64,000 nt of DNA from Pseudomonas sp. HR96 (GCF_034059295.1 NZ_CP139141.1:5253001-5317000); one strand, 5' to 3'. Positions 31,376 to 40,701 are shown, counted from the first letter of the stretch. The notes: generated by a model from the sequence alone, not told the origin. Made by a program: numbers and translations.

Positions 31376-33169
31376 TCAGGTGATGTCGGCCCTGGCTGGC
31401 TCGTCCAGGCCCATGGCGTGCAGGCGCGCGTAGTAGCCGTTCTGCGCGAGCAACTGCGCGTGGGTGCCGCGCTCGACGATCTGGCCCTGGTCCATGACCA
31501 GGATAAGGTCGGCCTTCTCGATGGTCGACAGGCGGTGAGCGATGACCAGGGTGGTGCGGCCCTGCATCAGGTGATGCAGCGCCGCCTGGATGTGCCGCTC
31601 CGATTCGGTGTCGAGGGCCGAGGTGGCCTCGTCGAGAATCAGCACCGGGGCGTTCTTGAGCAGCGCCCGGGCAATCGCCAGGCGCTGGCGCTGGCCGCCG
31701 GAGAGCATCACGCCGTTCTCGCCGACTTCGGTGTCGAAGCCTTGCGGCAGCTGGTCGATGAAGTCCTTGGCGTAGGCATCGGCGGCGGCGGCTTCGACCT
31801 GCTCGCGCGGTGCGTTGGCGAGGTCGCCGTAGGCGATGTTGTCGTGCACGGTGTCGTTGAACAAGGTGACGTTCTGGTTGACCTGAGCGATGTGCCGACG
31901 CAGGTTGGCCAGGCGATAATCCTCGATCTCCACGCCATCGAGCAGCACCTGCCCCTCGCTGTGGTGGTAGAAGCGCGGAATCAGGTTGGCCAGGGTCGAC
32001 TTGCCGCTGCCCGAACGGCCGACCAGGGCGATCATCTGCCCCGGCGAGGCGGTGAAGTTGATATTGCGCAGCACCTGGCGCTCGGTGCCCGGGTAGGTGA
32101 AGCTCAGGTTGCGCACCTCCAGCTCGCCGCTGACGCGGTCGCGCTCGACGCTGCCCTGGTCGACCTCGGACTCCTCGTCCAGTTGCTCGAAGATGCTCTC
32201 GGCGCCGGCCACGCCCTTCTGGATGGTCGAACTGACTTCGGACAGCTGGCGGATCGGCTTGGGCAGCAGGCCGGCGGCGGTGATGTAGGCGATCAGGTCA
32301 CCGGGGCTGGCGTCACCACGCAGCAGCAGGACGAGAAACATCAACGCGGCCATGGCGGTGTAGATCACCACCTGCAGCATAGGCGTGTACACCGAGCCGG
32401 TCTTGTTCATGCGCAGCTGCTTGTCGGTGTTGGTCTGGCTGGCCCTGGCGAAACGCTCGCGCTCGTAGGCTTCGCCGCCGAAGCTGCGCACCACGCGGTA
32501 GCCCTGGATGGTTTCGGAAGCGACGTGGGTGACGTCGCCCATAGCCACCTGGATCTTCTTGCTCTGCTTGCGGAATTTCTTGCTGGCGCTGCCGACCATC
32601 AGGGCAATCACCGGGAGGATGGCGAGCATCACCAGGGTCAGTTTCCAGTTCATCCACACCAGGTAGCCGAACAGGAACACCACGGTCAGGCCTTCGCGGA
32701 TCACCACCTTGATGGCGTCGGTGGCAGCGCCGGTGACCATGGTCACGTTGAACGTGATACGCGAGATCAGGTGCCCGGAGTTGTGCGTGTCGAAGTAGCG
32801 GTTGGGCAGCACCAGCAGCTTGTTGAACAGCTCGACCCGCAGGTCGTGCACCAGGCCCAGGGTGACCTTGGCCAGGTAATAGTTGCCGAGGAACGAGCCC
32901 AGGCCCTGCCAGGCGGCGATCAGCACCAGCAGCAACGGCACCGCCTGCAGCAGCTGCAGGTCGCGCAGGTAAGGCACTTTGGGAAACAGCGCGGCCTCGG
33001 GGTTGGTCAGGCCGTCGACGAAATACTTGAGGATGCCGGCCAGCATCGGCTGGGTCGATGCGAAAATCACGAAGCCGAGAATACTCAACGCGAAGATGCC
33101 GACGTAGGGCATCACATACGTGAGCAGGCGCAGGTAGATTTTCATGCTGGAGGTTTCTGGCTGGCTCAT
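31376..33169 (-). CDS. msbA: Lipid A-core flippase
   Basis: An ABC half-transporter that flips lipid A-core across the inner membrane using ATP. 597 residues: six-helix membrane domain (about 15-310), then the nucleotide-binding domain with Walker A GRSGSGKST, signature LSGGQRQR and Walker B VLILDEATSALD, and switch IAHRLST. Start chosen at 33169 (MSQPETSSMKIYLRLLTYV); an internal ATG at 33145 is possible. Followed by hldE. Confidence 0.95.
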   Translation of the reverse strand: MSQPETSSMKIYLRLLTYVMPYVGIFALSILGFVIFASTQPMLAGILKYFVDGLTNPEAALFPKVPYLRDLQLLQAVPLLLVLIAAWQGLGSFLGNYYLAKVTLGLVHDLRVELFNKLLVLPNRYFDTHNSGHLISRITFNVTMVTGAATDAIKVVIREGLTVVFLFGYLVWMNWKLTLVMLAILPVIALMVGSASKKFRKQSKKIQVAMGDVTHVASETIQGYRVVRSFGGEAYERERFARASQTNTDKQLRMNKTGSVYTPMLQVVIYTAMAALMFLVLLLRGDASPGDLIAYITAAGLLPKPIRQLSEVSSTIQKGVAGAESIFEQLDEESEVDQGSVERDRVSGELEVRNLSFTYPGTERQVLRNINFTASPGQMIALVGRSGSGKSTLANLIPRFYHHSEGQVLLDGVEIEDYRLANLRRHIAQVNQNVTLFNDTVHDNIAYGDLANAPREQVEAAAADAYAKDFIDQLPQGFDTEVGENGVMLSGGQRQRLAIARALLKNAPVLILDEATSALDTESERHIQAALHHLMQGRTTLVIAHRLSTIEKADLILVMDQGQIVERGTHAQLLAQNGYYARLHAMGLDEPARADIT

Positions 33170-33275
33170 GGTCTTCGGTACGAAAAAATGAGGGCGAATT
33201 CTACCACAGCGCCGCGACGATGAGCCCAATCGCGCCGGCTGCGCTATGATGCCGCCATTTGCCGGAGGAATGCGT

Positions 33276-33941
33276 ATGCGCGCACTCGCCTACGACGATT
33301 ACCAGGCCCTGCGCAGCGGCGCCCAGGTCATCGAAGCCGACGCCAGTGGCGACAAGGTGCTGCTGCTGCCTGACGGAAATTTCATCAAGCTGTTCCGCCG
33401 CAAGCGGCTGATTTCCTCGGCAGCCCTCAACCCGTACGCCAAGCGCTTTGCCAGCAATGCCAAGCACCTTCAGCAACGTGGCATCCCCTGCCCCCACGTG
33501 CTGCAGACCTGGCGGGTGGCCGCGATCAAGCGCGACCTGGTGCACTACGAGCCGCTGCCGGGCAAGACCCTGCGCCAACTGATCGGCGACCCCGCGTACT
33601 TCAACGACCTGCAGCTGCTGGCACGCTTCGGCCGGTTCGTCGCCGACCTGCACCGCCTGGGCATCTACTTCCGTTCGGTGCACCTGGGCAACGTGGTGCT
33701 GACCCCGGACGACCGCCTGGGCCTGATCGACATCGCCGACCTGCGCACCTATCGTCGCGGCCTGCCCAAGAGCCTGTGCCTGCGTAACTTCCAGCACATG
33801 CGACGCTACAAGGTCGACCTGGCGTGGCTGCTGCAAGGACAGGAGCAAGGCAAAGTGTTTTTCGACAGTTATGCCCAGCACAGCGAGCATGACTGGGGCG
33901 GTGCAAACCTGGCGCAGGGCTGGCGCTCGGCGGCGGGTTGA
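33276..33941 (+). CDS. Kinase-like toluene tolerance protein
   Basis: A 221-residue protein with a stripped-down kinase fold of the InaA/WaaP type: VHYEPLPGKTLRQL hinge, FVADLHRLGIYFRSVHLGNVVL in place of the HxDxxxxN loop, and LIDIADL for the metal loop. Such proteins are annotated as toluene tolerance proteins in P. putida; an LPS or small-molecule kinase role is plausible but unproven. ATG at 33276 sits six bases after GGAGGA. Divergent from msbA. Confidence 0.75.
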   Translation: MRALAYDDYQALRSGAQVIEADASGDKVLLLPDGNFIKLFRRKRLISSAALNPYAKRFASNAKHLQQRGIPCPHVLQTWRVAAIKRDLVHYEPLPGKTLRQLIGDPAYFNDLQLLARFGRFVADLHRLGIYFRSVHLGNVVLTPDDRLGLIDIADLRTYRRGLPKSLCLRNFQHMRRYKVDLAWLLQGQEQGKVFFDSYAQHSEHDWGGANLAQGWRSAAG

Positions 33942-33960
33942 GGTCAAGGCCGAAAAGCTC

Positions 33961-33979
33961 GGGGCTGCGCCCCTCCCAC
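33961..33979. repeat. REP-like palindrome, second family
   Basis: GGGGCTGCGCCCC followed by TCCCAC, between the convergent kinase-like gene and the ssg-like gene. Nearly the same sequence recurs at 40291-40311. It may serve as a terminator for one or both transcripts. Confidence 0.55.
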
Positions 33980-34010
33980 GTCCAACGCCACAGGGTTGGC
34001 GCGGTATCGA

Positions 34011-34970
34011 TCAGACCCCCAACGCCCGCCGCACCCGCTGCCACAGATTGATCTGCGCCTGCGCCCGCAACGGCGGCTGCATCTGCTCGACGATACGCTG
34101 GCCGATCGCCGCGAACGAAAACTGCGCCACCGCCAGCTCGCGGCCGCGGCTGGCGATGCTGGCGGCCAGGGCCGGGTCGGCGCGCAGCACCGCGAGCTTT
34201 TCCTGAAGCTGGGCAATGCTGGTATAGAACACCACGTTGTGCATGTCGCGCAGGCCCAGGGCGCGGTTCTCCGCCTCGCCCTGGTCGTAGGCCAGCAGCA
34301 CGCAGCCGCAGGCCATGGCCTCGAAGTTCTTGATCATGTATTCGCCCATGCCGACATCGGCGCTGGCGAAGAAACGGATGCGGTTGAGGGTCTGACAGTA
34401 CTCTTCACCGGATTTGGTCCGGGTCACCAGCAGGTCTTCGACCCGGCCCAACTCGTCGAGCAGCGCCTTGCGCCCGCTGTAGGCCACGCTGTTGACGCTG
34501 CCAACGAAGCCCAGCTCGATATCGCGCTCCAGGCCCTGGTCGGCCAGCAGGCTCTGGTCATAGCCCTTGGGCACGAACACGGCGTCGAAGCCTTCGTCGC
34601 GCAGCCGCTCGCTGACCACGAAGCCGGAACAGAGCACCCGCACCCAGGGCATCCGGCGGTAATGGGCGCTGAACTTGCCGGTGTACTTGCAGGCGATGTA
34701 GTTCTGGTAGGCATCGTGCTCGAGGATGACCAGGTTGGGCACCGTGCGGATGAAGCCGGCCTGGCGGATCTCCTGCTTGAAGCGCAGGAAGAAGACGATG
34801 CGGTCGTACCGGGAAGCATCCACCTCGCGCTTGAAATAGCCACGCAGGTCGCGCTGCTCGGCCGAGCTCAGCCAGCGCAGGTCGCAGTCGCAGTGGGCGG
34901 CGATGCCTTCGTACAGCCGATCAAGAATGGCGCGCTGCTCTTTCTGCACCAGAAGTAGGACTTTCATCAT
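34011..34970 (-). CDS. ssg: Ssg-like glycosyltransferase
   Basis: A 319-residue cytoplasmic glycosyltransferase. The C-terminal Rossmann half shows FASADVGMGEYMIKNFEAMA, then CGCVLLAYDQGE, the usual nucleotide-sugar region of CgeB/GT4-like enzymes. Position next to a de-N-acetylase gene and msbA matches the Ssg locus of Pseudomonas, where loss alters surface polysaccharide and colony form. Start overlaps the dnpA-like stop (TGATG). Last gene of the LPS run. The symbol rests on context as much as sequence. Confidence 0.72.
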   Translation of the reverse strand: MMKVLLLVQKEQRAILDRLYEGIAAHCDCDLRWLSSAEQRDLRGYFKREVDASRYDRIVFFLRFKQEIRQAGFIRTVPNLVILEHDAYQNYIACKYTGKFSAHYRRMPWVRVLCSGFVVSERLRDEGFDAVFVPKGYDQSLLADQGLERDIELGFVGSVNSVAYSGRKALLDELGRVEDLLVTRTKSGEEYCQTLNRIRFFASADVGMGEYMIKNFEAMACGCVLLAYDQGEAENRALGLRDMHNVVFYTSIAQLQEKLAVLRADPALAASIASRGRELAVAQFSFAAIGQRIVEQMQPPLRAQAQINLWQRVRRALGV

Positions 34971-36409
34971 CACCCTTGAGGTTTGTCGTCGCCAGGCGTA
35001 GTGCGCCAGAACAGCTCGTGCCGGCGCACCGCCTTGCGGAAGAATTCGTTCTCGCCCTCGGCGGCCCAGCGGCGACCGGCCAGGTGGCGCTGCAGCCAGC
35101 GGCGCAGGCGGCGCTTGAACGGCGCCGGCGGCTGCAGGTCATGCTGCATGCCCAGCGCCATGGCCTTGTCACGGCGCAGTGGCGCGGCCAATGCCAGGCA
35201 ATAAGGCCGCAGGCTGGCGTCGGCCTGGAACAGCGGCGGCAGGCTGACGCCGGTGTGCGCGTTGCCCATCGGCCAACGGTCGTTGTCGTGCAGGTGGTTG
35301 GCATAGCCCAGCAGCGTCTGCGGCTGCCAGGCCAGGCCTTGCAGCGCCTCGAGGACCGCCTCCTGGGCGCAGATGTGGTCGGGGTGCGGGTCGATACCGG
35401 CCTGGGGCAACACGATGACTTCAGGGCGCGCCAGCAGGATCAGCTCGCGCAGGTCGGCCAGCAGGTTGTGCCAGGTGGGCGCACCATCGACGTCGCTCGC
35501 CAGGCGCAGGCGGTTGAACTGGCGGAACAACCGGGTATCGGCCAGCTCGGCTTCGCGCGAAGCCACCGCGACATCCGGCGCGGCCTGCATCGCCGGCAGC
35601 TGCAGGCAGAAGTAACCCAGCTGCACGCAGCGCTCGGCTGGCACACCGCCCCACAGCGGCACGGCAATGCTGTCCCAGGCGCGCAGGCGGCCCTTGGTCT
35701 GCGCCGCTTCGCTGCGGCTCATGCCCATGGCCTGGTAGTGATCGGCTTCGATTTCGCCGGCGGTCAGGGTGACGATCCAGCTCTCGGCGGCCTGGCTGTA
35801 CAGGCCAAAGGCGGCCAGTTCGGCGTCGTCGGCATGGGGCGCGATGACCATGACCCGGCGTTGGCGCAGGTCGTCGTGGGGGAACACCCACAGGCGCGGC
35901 TGGCCGACGATGCGGCAGTGCCGACCGGCCAGCTGGATCTGCCCGCCGGCCAGCGCCGCCGCTTCGCCGGTGAGGTTCAGGTAGCGCACGCCGCGCACCC
36001 CGCGCTCGAAGGCCTGGGCATCGGCGACAGCCCCGCCGAGGATGCTCACATAAGGATCGAGGAAGCGGCCGAACGCCCGACTGGCCAGGCGAACTTCGAC
36101 GATCAGCGTGTCATCCGCGCCGACAGGCAGCGGCTCGGCCAGCAGCAGGCGCCCCTCGCGCCATAGCACCGCCCGCTCGTGGGACGGCGCAAATGCGTAC
36201 TGGTAGTCATCGCCGGGCGCATAGAACAAGTGGTCGGCAAACCAGGCCTCGTGGGCAACCCACAGCAGCACCGCCAACACCAGCGGCAACCACCAGGCCA
36301 CCAGCACGCCCGCCAGCACCAGCACCACCAGGGCCACCAGCAAGGCCACGCGCTTGTTGCGCCGATGACGCTTGAGCAACTGCTGCTTGCGCGAAGGGTT
36401 GCCGTTCAT
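34970..36409 (-). CDS. dnpA: Membrane-anchored PIG-L/LmbE de-N-acetylase (DnpA-like)
   Basis: A 479-residue protein. Basic N-terminus and one or two helices (about 21-55), a beta-rich stretch (80-180), then a LmbE domain with zinc motifs PHADDAE (191-197) and HPDH (342-345). The family removes acetyl from GlcNAc-type sugars; the P. aeruginosa homologue at this locus, DnpA, affects persistence to fluoroquinolones. ATG overlaps the mig-14 stop (ATGA) and its stop overlaps the ssg-like start, so the three are coupled. Substrate probably a core or surface sugar. Confidence 0.85.
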   Translation of the reverse strand: MNGNPSRKQQLLKRHRRNKRVALLVALVVLVLAGVLVAWWLPLVLAVLLWVAHEAWFADHLFYAPGDDYQYAFAPSHERAVLWREGRLLLAEPLPVGADDTLIVEVRLASRAFGRFLDPYVSILGGAVADAQAFERGVRGVRYLNLTGEAAALAGGQIQLAGRHCRIVGQPRLWVFPHDDLRQRRVMVIAPHADDAELAAFGLYSQAAESWIVTLTAGEIEADHYQAMGMSRSEAAQTKGRLRAWDSIAVPLWGGVPAERCVQLGYFCLQLPAMQAAPDVAVASREAELADTRLFRQFNRLRLASDVDGAPTWHNLLADLRELILLARPEVIVLPQAGIDPHPDHICAQEAVLEALQGLAWQPQTLLGYANHLHDNDRWPMGNAHTGVSLPPLFQADASLRPYCLALAAPLRRDKAMALGMQHDLQPPAPFKRRLRRWLQRHLAGRRWAAEGENEFFRKAVRRHELFWRTTPGDDKPQG

Positions 36410-37302
36410 ACCTGCAGCACCGGCACCGGGCTGCACCAGCGCTCCTTGTACTCGCGGTCGGCGCGGCCGAAGGAGAAGCGCAGCGGCTTGCCGAGCGCCC
36501 GCGCCTGCTCCCAGGCAGCCTGGGTGTTGAGAAAGCTGAGCACGCTGCCGGGGCTGAAATCGCGCATGTTCGGGTCGACTCCACCGTTGATGTACTCCAC
36601 GCTGACCCACTGCGGCGCCTCGACGCGGTAGATCAACTGTACCGCTATCGGCGCGTCATCGAGCAGGATCACCGAGCCGATCAGCAGCTCGCGCAGGCGC
36701 TCCAGCACCTCGCCCAGATGCGCCGCGCCAGTGGCCGCGAAGCCCCAGCGGCGCTGGAACAGATCGCAGTAGATGGCCGCCAGCTCGCCGCTGCCGAACT
36801 CGCTGACCGGCCGCACCACGCCGCCAGCCTCTTCCAGCAGGCGCAGTTCGCGGCGCTGGTTGTAGCGAAACTTCTTCGACAGGTCCTCCGGCGCACGCGC
36901 CATGGCCAGCGCCTCGGTTTGCGCCTTGAGGCCGACGAAACGTCCGACATTGAGTTCGGAGAGATAGCGTGCGCGGTGGCGCAGGGTCGCCTGGGCGTTC
37001 TCGGCGGCGGGCAGGATCAGCTCGGCATTGCCAAGGTCGAACAGGCCCTTCTTGCCGCTGCGCTTGAGCACATCCTTGGACAGTGCCAGGTGCTGGCCCC
37101 AGGTGGCGATGGCCGCCTGCACTTCACCGCCCCGCTCCCAACCCAGGTAGCGCACCGGAATGGCGGCAAGCTCGGCCAGGCGCTCGACCACCAGGGGGTG
37201 GGTGGCCACGCTGCCGCCAAAGCGCTGCCAGGCCTGGGCATAGGCTGGCGCATCGAGGGTGACCCAGCCGCGCTCGCGAACGCCGCGCAATCGGTTGAGC
37301 AT
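36406..37302 (-). CDS. mig-14: Mig-14 family protein (GNAT-like)
   Basis: A 298-residue protein with a double GNAT-type acyltransferase fold like FemAB and Mig-14: KKFRYNQRRELRLLEEAGG, IYCDLFQRRWGF, VEYINGGVDP and the C-terminal RFSFGRADREYKERWC. Mig-14 supports resistance to antimicrobial peptides in Salmonella and P. aeruginosa; it is thought to act at the inner membrane face. Start overlaps the wapH stop by one base (TGATG). Confidence 0.85.
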   Translation of the reverse strand: MLNRLRGVRERGWVTLDAPAYAQAWQRFGGSVATHPLVVERLAELAAIPVRYLGWERGGEVQAAIATWGQHLALSKDVLKRSGKKGLFDLGNAELILPAAENAQATLRHRARYLSELNVGRFVGLKAQTEALAMARAPEDLSKKFRYNQRRELRLLEEAGGVVRPVSEFGSGELAAIYCDLFQRRWGFAATGAAHLGEVLERLRELLIGSVILLDDAPIAVQLIYRVEAPQWVSVEYINGGVDPNMRDFSPGSVLSFLNTQAAWEQARALGKPLRFSFGRADREYKERWCSPVPVLQV

Positions 37303-38432
37303 CAAGCCTCCGCCGTCAACGCGGCGATCGCCGGCAGGCGCCAGAAGTTGTCGCGCACGGCTTGGTCCGAGAAGCGTTCGTGCAGGCGCGCCAGCATCGA
37401 CTCGGCGCAAGCCTGGCGCTGCCCGGCATCGAGCTTCGCCAGGTGCAGCAGGCCTTCGGCCAGGCGCTCGGCATCGCCCAGCGGGAACAGCATGCCAACG
37501 CCATCGACCACCTCGCGGGCACCGCCGGCCGCAGTGGCGATCACCGGCACCCCGGCGGCCATGGCTTCGAGCAGGACCATGCCGAACGGCTCATGGTCCG
37601 AGCTCAGGGCGAACACGTCGAACGCGGCGAAATAGCGGCGCGCGTCGGCGACCTGGCCGAGCAGGCGCACCTTGTCCTCGATGCCCAGCTCGCGGGCCAG
37701 TTCGATGAGGTCCTGCTCCAGGCGGCCCTTGCCCATGATCACCAGCTGCGCGCGTTCGGGCAGCGAAGGCAGGGCCAGGGCGAAACCGCGCAGCAGCGTG
37801 GCCTGGTCCTTGTCCGGGTGCAGGCGCCCGACGTTGCCGACGATCCAGCTGTCCTGGGCCAGGCCCAGCGCTTCGCGGGCCGGCCCTTCGGTCAGCTGCT
37901 CGGCGCGCAGGGCGTCGACGTCGATGCGGTTGTACAGGGTGCGGATGCGCCCGGTCGGCCATTTCGCCAGGCAGCGGCGCAGGTCGTCGCGCACCGCGTC
38001 GGACACCCCCAGCAGGCTCAGGCGGCGGCGGAACAGATGGGCGAAGACCTTGCGCCCACGCCGCTGGTAATCACCAAAGGCGTGGTGCACGCCGATCACC
38101 GGCAGCTGGGTGGCGAGCAAGGCGATGTAGATCGGCTTGAAGCGGTGCGCGATGCAGAAGCTGAAGTCGCGCGACGCGGCGATCTTGCGCAGGTCGAGGA
38201 TGGCCCCCAGCTTCAGCCCGCGAATGGCCTTGGAGCTGTACTCCATGAACAGCACTTCGTCGGACCCGCAGGCGGCCGCCACCTCGGCATCGGCTGCCCC
38301 GGTGAGAAACACCGTGGTGACCCGGTAGCCGCTCCCTGCGAACACGCTGGCGTACTGCCGGGCGCAGTCCAGGAAAGGCCCGTCATAGCCGTGGCAGAAC
38401 TGCAGCACATGGCGCTCAGCCGAGCGTGTCAT
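37302..38432 (-). CDS. wapH: Glycosyltransferase family 4, LPS core (WapH-like)
   Basis: A 376-residue GT-B enzyme. N-terminal domain carries HRFKPIYIALLATQLPVIGVHH; the C-terminal GT4 signature SSDHEPFGMVLLEAMAAG holds the EX7E pair. GNVGRLHPDKDQ marks the start of the second Rossmann domain. Location between carbamoyltransferase and mig-14 fits WapH, a core-oligosaccharide transferase. Start overlaps the upstream gene by 17 bases. Confidence 0.85.
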   Translation of the reverse strand: MTRSAERHVLQFCHGYDGPFLDCARQYASVFAGSGYRVTTVFLTGAADAEVAAACGSDEVLFMEYSSKAIRGLKLGAILDLRKIAASRDFSFCIAHRFKPIYIALLATQLPVIGVHHAFGDYQRRGRKVFAHLFRRRLSLLGVSDAVRDDLRRCLAKWPTGRIRTLYNRIDVDALRAEQLTEGPAREALGLAQDSWIVGNVGRLHPDKDQATLLRGFALALPSLPERAQLVIMGKGRLEQDLIELARELGIEDKVRLLGQVADARRYFAAFDVFALSSDHEPFGMVLLEAMAAGVPVIATAAGGAREVVDGVGMLFPLGDAERLAEGLLHLAKLDAGQRQACAESMLARLHERFSDQAVRDNFWRLPAIAALTAEA

Positions 38433-40173
38433 AAGCGTTCGCGCCCTCTTTGACCACCAGAATGTCTTCCATGATCAGGTACTGCAGGTCGGAGCCGAAG
38501 AACATGTTCAGGGCGTCGGTCGGCGAGCAGATCATCGGTTCGCCACGACGGTTGAGCGAGGTGTTGAGCGACACGCCGTTGCCGGTGAGGTCTTCGAGCG
38601 CCTTCATCATGTCGTAGTAGCGCGGGTTGTACTCGCGCTTGAGCACCTGCGCGCGCGAGGTGCCGTCCTCGTGGACCACCTCCGGCACGCGGGTCTTCCA
38701 CTCTTCGGCGACTTCGAAGGTAAAGGTCATGAAGGGTGCCGGGTGGTCGACCTTGATCATCTGCGGCGCCACGGTGTCGAGCATCGACGGGCAGAAGGGG
38801 CGCCAGCGTTCGCGGAACTTGATCTGGTGGTTGATGCGGTCGGCGACGCCGGCCACGCTTGGGCAACCGATGATCGAGCGGCCGCCGAGAGCGCGCGGGC
38901 CGAACTCCATGCGGCCCTGGAACCAGGCCACCGGGTTGCCGTCGACCATGATCCGGGCGATCTGCTGCGGCATGTTGTCGAGCTTGCGCCAGGTCGGCGC
39001 GCTCGGGTGGCGGGCGCAGGCGGCGATCACGTCTTCGTTGGAGTAGGACGGGCCGAGGTAGACGTGCTCCATCTTCTCCACCGGCACGCCACGGGCGTGG
39101 GAGACGTAGGCGGCGGCGCCCACGGCGGTGCCGGCATCACCCGACGCCGGCTGCACGAACAGCTCCTTGACGTCGGGGCGAGCGATGATCTTCTGGTTCA
39201 GCTTGACGTTCAGCGCGCAGCCGCCGGCGAAGGCCAGCTTGCCGGTTTGCTTGAGGATATCGCCCAGGTAGTGGTCGATCATCTGCAGCGAAAGCTTCTC
39301 GAACAGCGCCTGCATGCTGGCCGCATAATGAATGTACGGCTCGTCGGCGATGTCGCCTTCACGCTTGGGACCCAGCCACTCGATCAGCTTGGGCGAGAAG
39401 TAGAAGCCCTTGCCCTTCTCCTTGTAGCGGCGCAGGCCGATGACGTTGGCGTAGTCGGTGTTGATCACCAGCTCGCCATTCTCGAAGGAGGCCAAGCGCG
39501 AGAAGTCGTACTTGCTGGCATCACCGTAAGGTGCCATGCCCATGACCTTGAACTCGCCGTCGAGCATCTCGAAACCGAGGAACTCGGTGATCGCGCCGTA
39601 CAGCCCGCCCAGCGAGTCCGGATCGAAGAATTCCTTGATCTTGTGGATCTTGCCGTTCTCGCCGTAGCCGAAGAAAGTGGTGGCGTACTCGCCCTTGCCG
39701 TCGATGCCGAGGATCGCGGTCTTCTCGGTGAAACCCGAGCAGTGGTAGGCACTCGAAGCGTGGGCCAGGTGGTGCTCGACCGGCTCGATCTTGATTTTCT
39801 TCGGGTCGAAGCCCAGCTGCTCCAGGCACCAGACGATCTTGTTGCGGTAGCGCTTGTAGCGGCGATTGCCCATCAGGATGGCGTCGAGGGCGCGGTCCGG
39901 GGCATACCAGTAGCGCTTGGCGTAATGCCAACGGGCTTCACCGAACAGGCTGATGGGGGCAAACGGAATGGCCACCACATCGACATCGGACGGCTTGATG
40001 CCGGCCTGTTCCAGGCAGAACTTCGCCGACTCGTAAGGCATGCGGTTCTTTGCGTGCTTGTCGCGCACGAAGCGCTCTTCTTCGGCCGCTGCGATCAGCT
40101 TGCCGTCGATATAAAGGGCTGCGGAGGGATCATGGCTCAGGGCGCCGGACAGGCCGAGAATCGTCAATGCCAA
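38416..40173 (-). CDS. wapO: LPS core O-carbamoyltransferase (WapO-like)
   Basis: A 585-residue NodU/CmcH-family enzyme that carbamoylates a sugar from carbamoyl phosphate. The N-terminal Kae1-like domain has SHDPSAALY, EHHLAHASSAY (metal histidines) and GIDGKGEY; the C-terminal YrdC-like part has GRMEFGPRALGGRSI and NTSLNRRGEPM. In P. aeruginosa the homologue modifies heptose II. The start is TTG at 40173 with GAGG nine bases upstream. A 170-base gap with a REP-like hairpin precedes it. Confidence 0.9.
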   Translation of the reverse strand: MALTILGLSGALSHDPSAALYIDGKLIAAAEEERFVRDKHAKNRMPYESAKFCLEQAGIKPSDVDVVAIPFAPISLFGEARWHYAKRYWYAPDRALDAILMGNRRYKRYRNKIVWCLEQLGFDPKKIKIEPVEHHLAHASSAYHCSGFTEKTAILGIDGKGEYATTFFGYGENGKIHKIKEFFDPDSLGGLYGAITEFLGFEMLDGEFKVMGMAPYGDASKYDFSRLASFENGELVINTDYANVIGLRRYKEKGKGFYFSPKLIEWLGPKREGDIADEPYIHYAASMQALFEKLSLQMIDHYLGDILKQTGKLAFAGGCALNVKLNQKIIARPDVKELFVQPASGDAGTAVGAAAYVSHARGVPVEKMEHVYLGPSYSNEDVIAACARHPSAPTWRKLDNMPQQIARIMVDGNPVAWFQGRMEFGPRALGGRSIIGCPSVAGVADRINHQIKFRERWRPFCPSMLDTVAPQMIKVDHPAPFMTFTFEVAEEWKTRVPEVVHEDGTSRAQVLKREYNPRYYDMMKALEDLTGNGVSLNTSLNRRGEPMICSPTDALNMFFGSDLQYLIMEDILVVKEGANAYDTLG

Positions 40174-40290
40174 GGGTCTAGCCTCATTAATCTGGATAGA
40201 GTGGCTGGCGGCCAGAGGGCGGCGGGCAGCTAAAGGGCGGGATTATAGCGTAATAGTTGGCGCGAACGCATAACGGCCTGACGGCCTCTC

Positions 40291-40311
40291 GGGGTCTGCG
40301 CCCCCTCCCAC
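40291..40311. repeat. REP-like palindrome, second family
   Basis: GGGGTCTGCGCCCC then C and TCCCAC, a near copy of the element at 33961-33979. It lies in the gap between the small secreted protein gene and wapO, within an otherwise packed gene run, and may cause partial termination or transcript processing. Confidence 0.55.
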
Positions 40312-40343
40312 ATCAGGTCCGCGCACAGCGGGGGCCGGTTCGG

Positions 40344-40622
40344 TCACTCGTAGCGAATCACGATCACCCGGCCATCGCCTTGCGCCACCTTGACCACCCG
40401 CGCCGTGGCGGATGGATCGCTGCCCAGGCCGACGCAATTGGTCTGCCGCTCGGCCGGCGGCGAGCGGCCTTCGGCGAGCTCCAGCAAGCGCTGGGTGGGC
40501 AGCGGACACGGGCCCCGCACCAGCCGCCCGCTGAAGTGGATCACCCCGCTGACCGGTTCGGGTTGTGCCTGTGCTGCCAGACTGGCAACGGCCCATCCGA
40601 CCAGACATAGCCAATAGCGCAT
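40344..40622 (-). CDS. Small secreted protein, pilin-like pattern
   Basis: A 92-residue exported protein. Signal peptide MRYWLCLVGWAVASLAAQA, cleaved before QPEP. The mature 73 residues have two cysteines (39 and 63) and a VSGVIHFSGRLVRGPC start reminiscent of fimbrial subunit N-termini, with a strand-like VIVIRYE end. ATG has GGAGGTGGGCG upstream, so expression is credible. It lies between the double-kinase gene and wapO in the LPS run. Function unknown. Confidence 0.75.
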   Translation of the reverse strand: MRYWLCLVGWAVASLAAQAQPEPVSGVIHFSGRLVRGPCPLPTQRLLELAEGRSPPAERQTNCVGLGSDPSATARVVKVAQGDGRVIVIRYE

Positions 40623-40701
40623 CGCCCACCTCCGCCGAGGCAGGGAAATGCTTGCCTCTTACTTTCGGTATAGCGGCGCCGCGGCCCGACGGCCAACGCC
40701 G

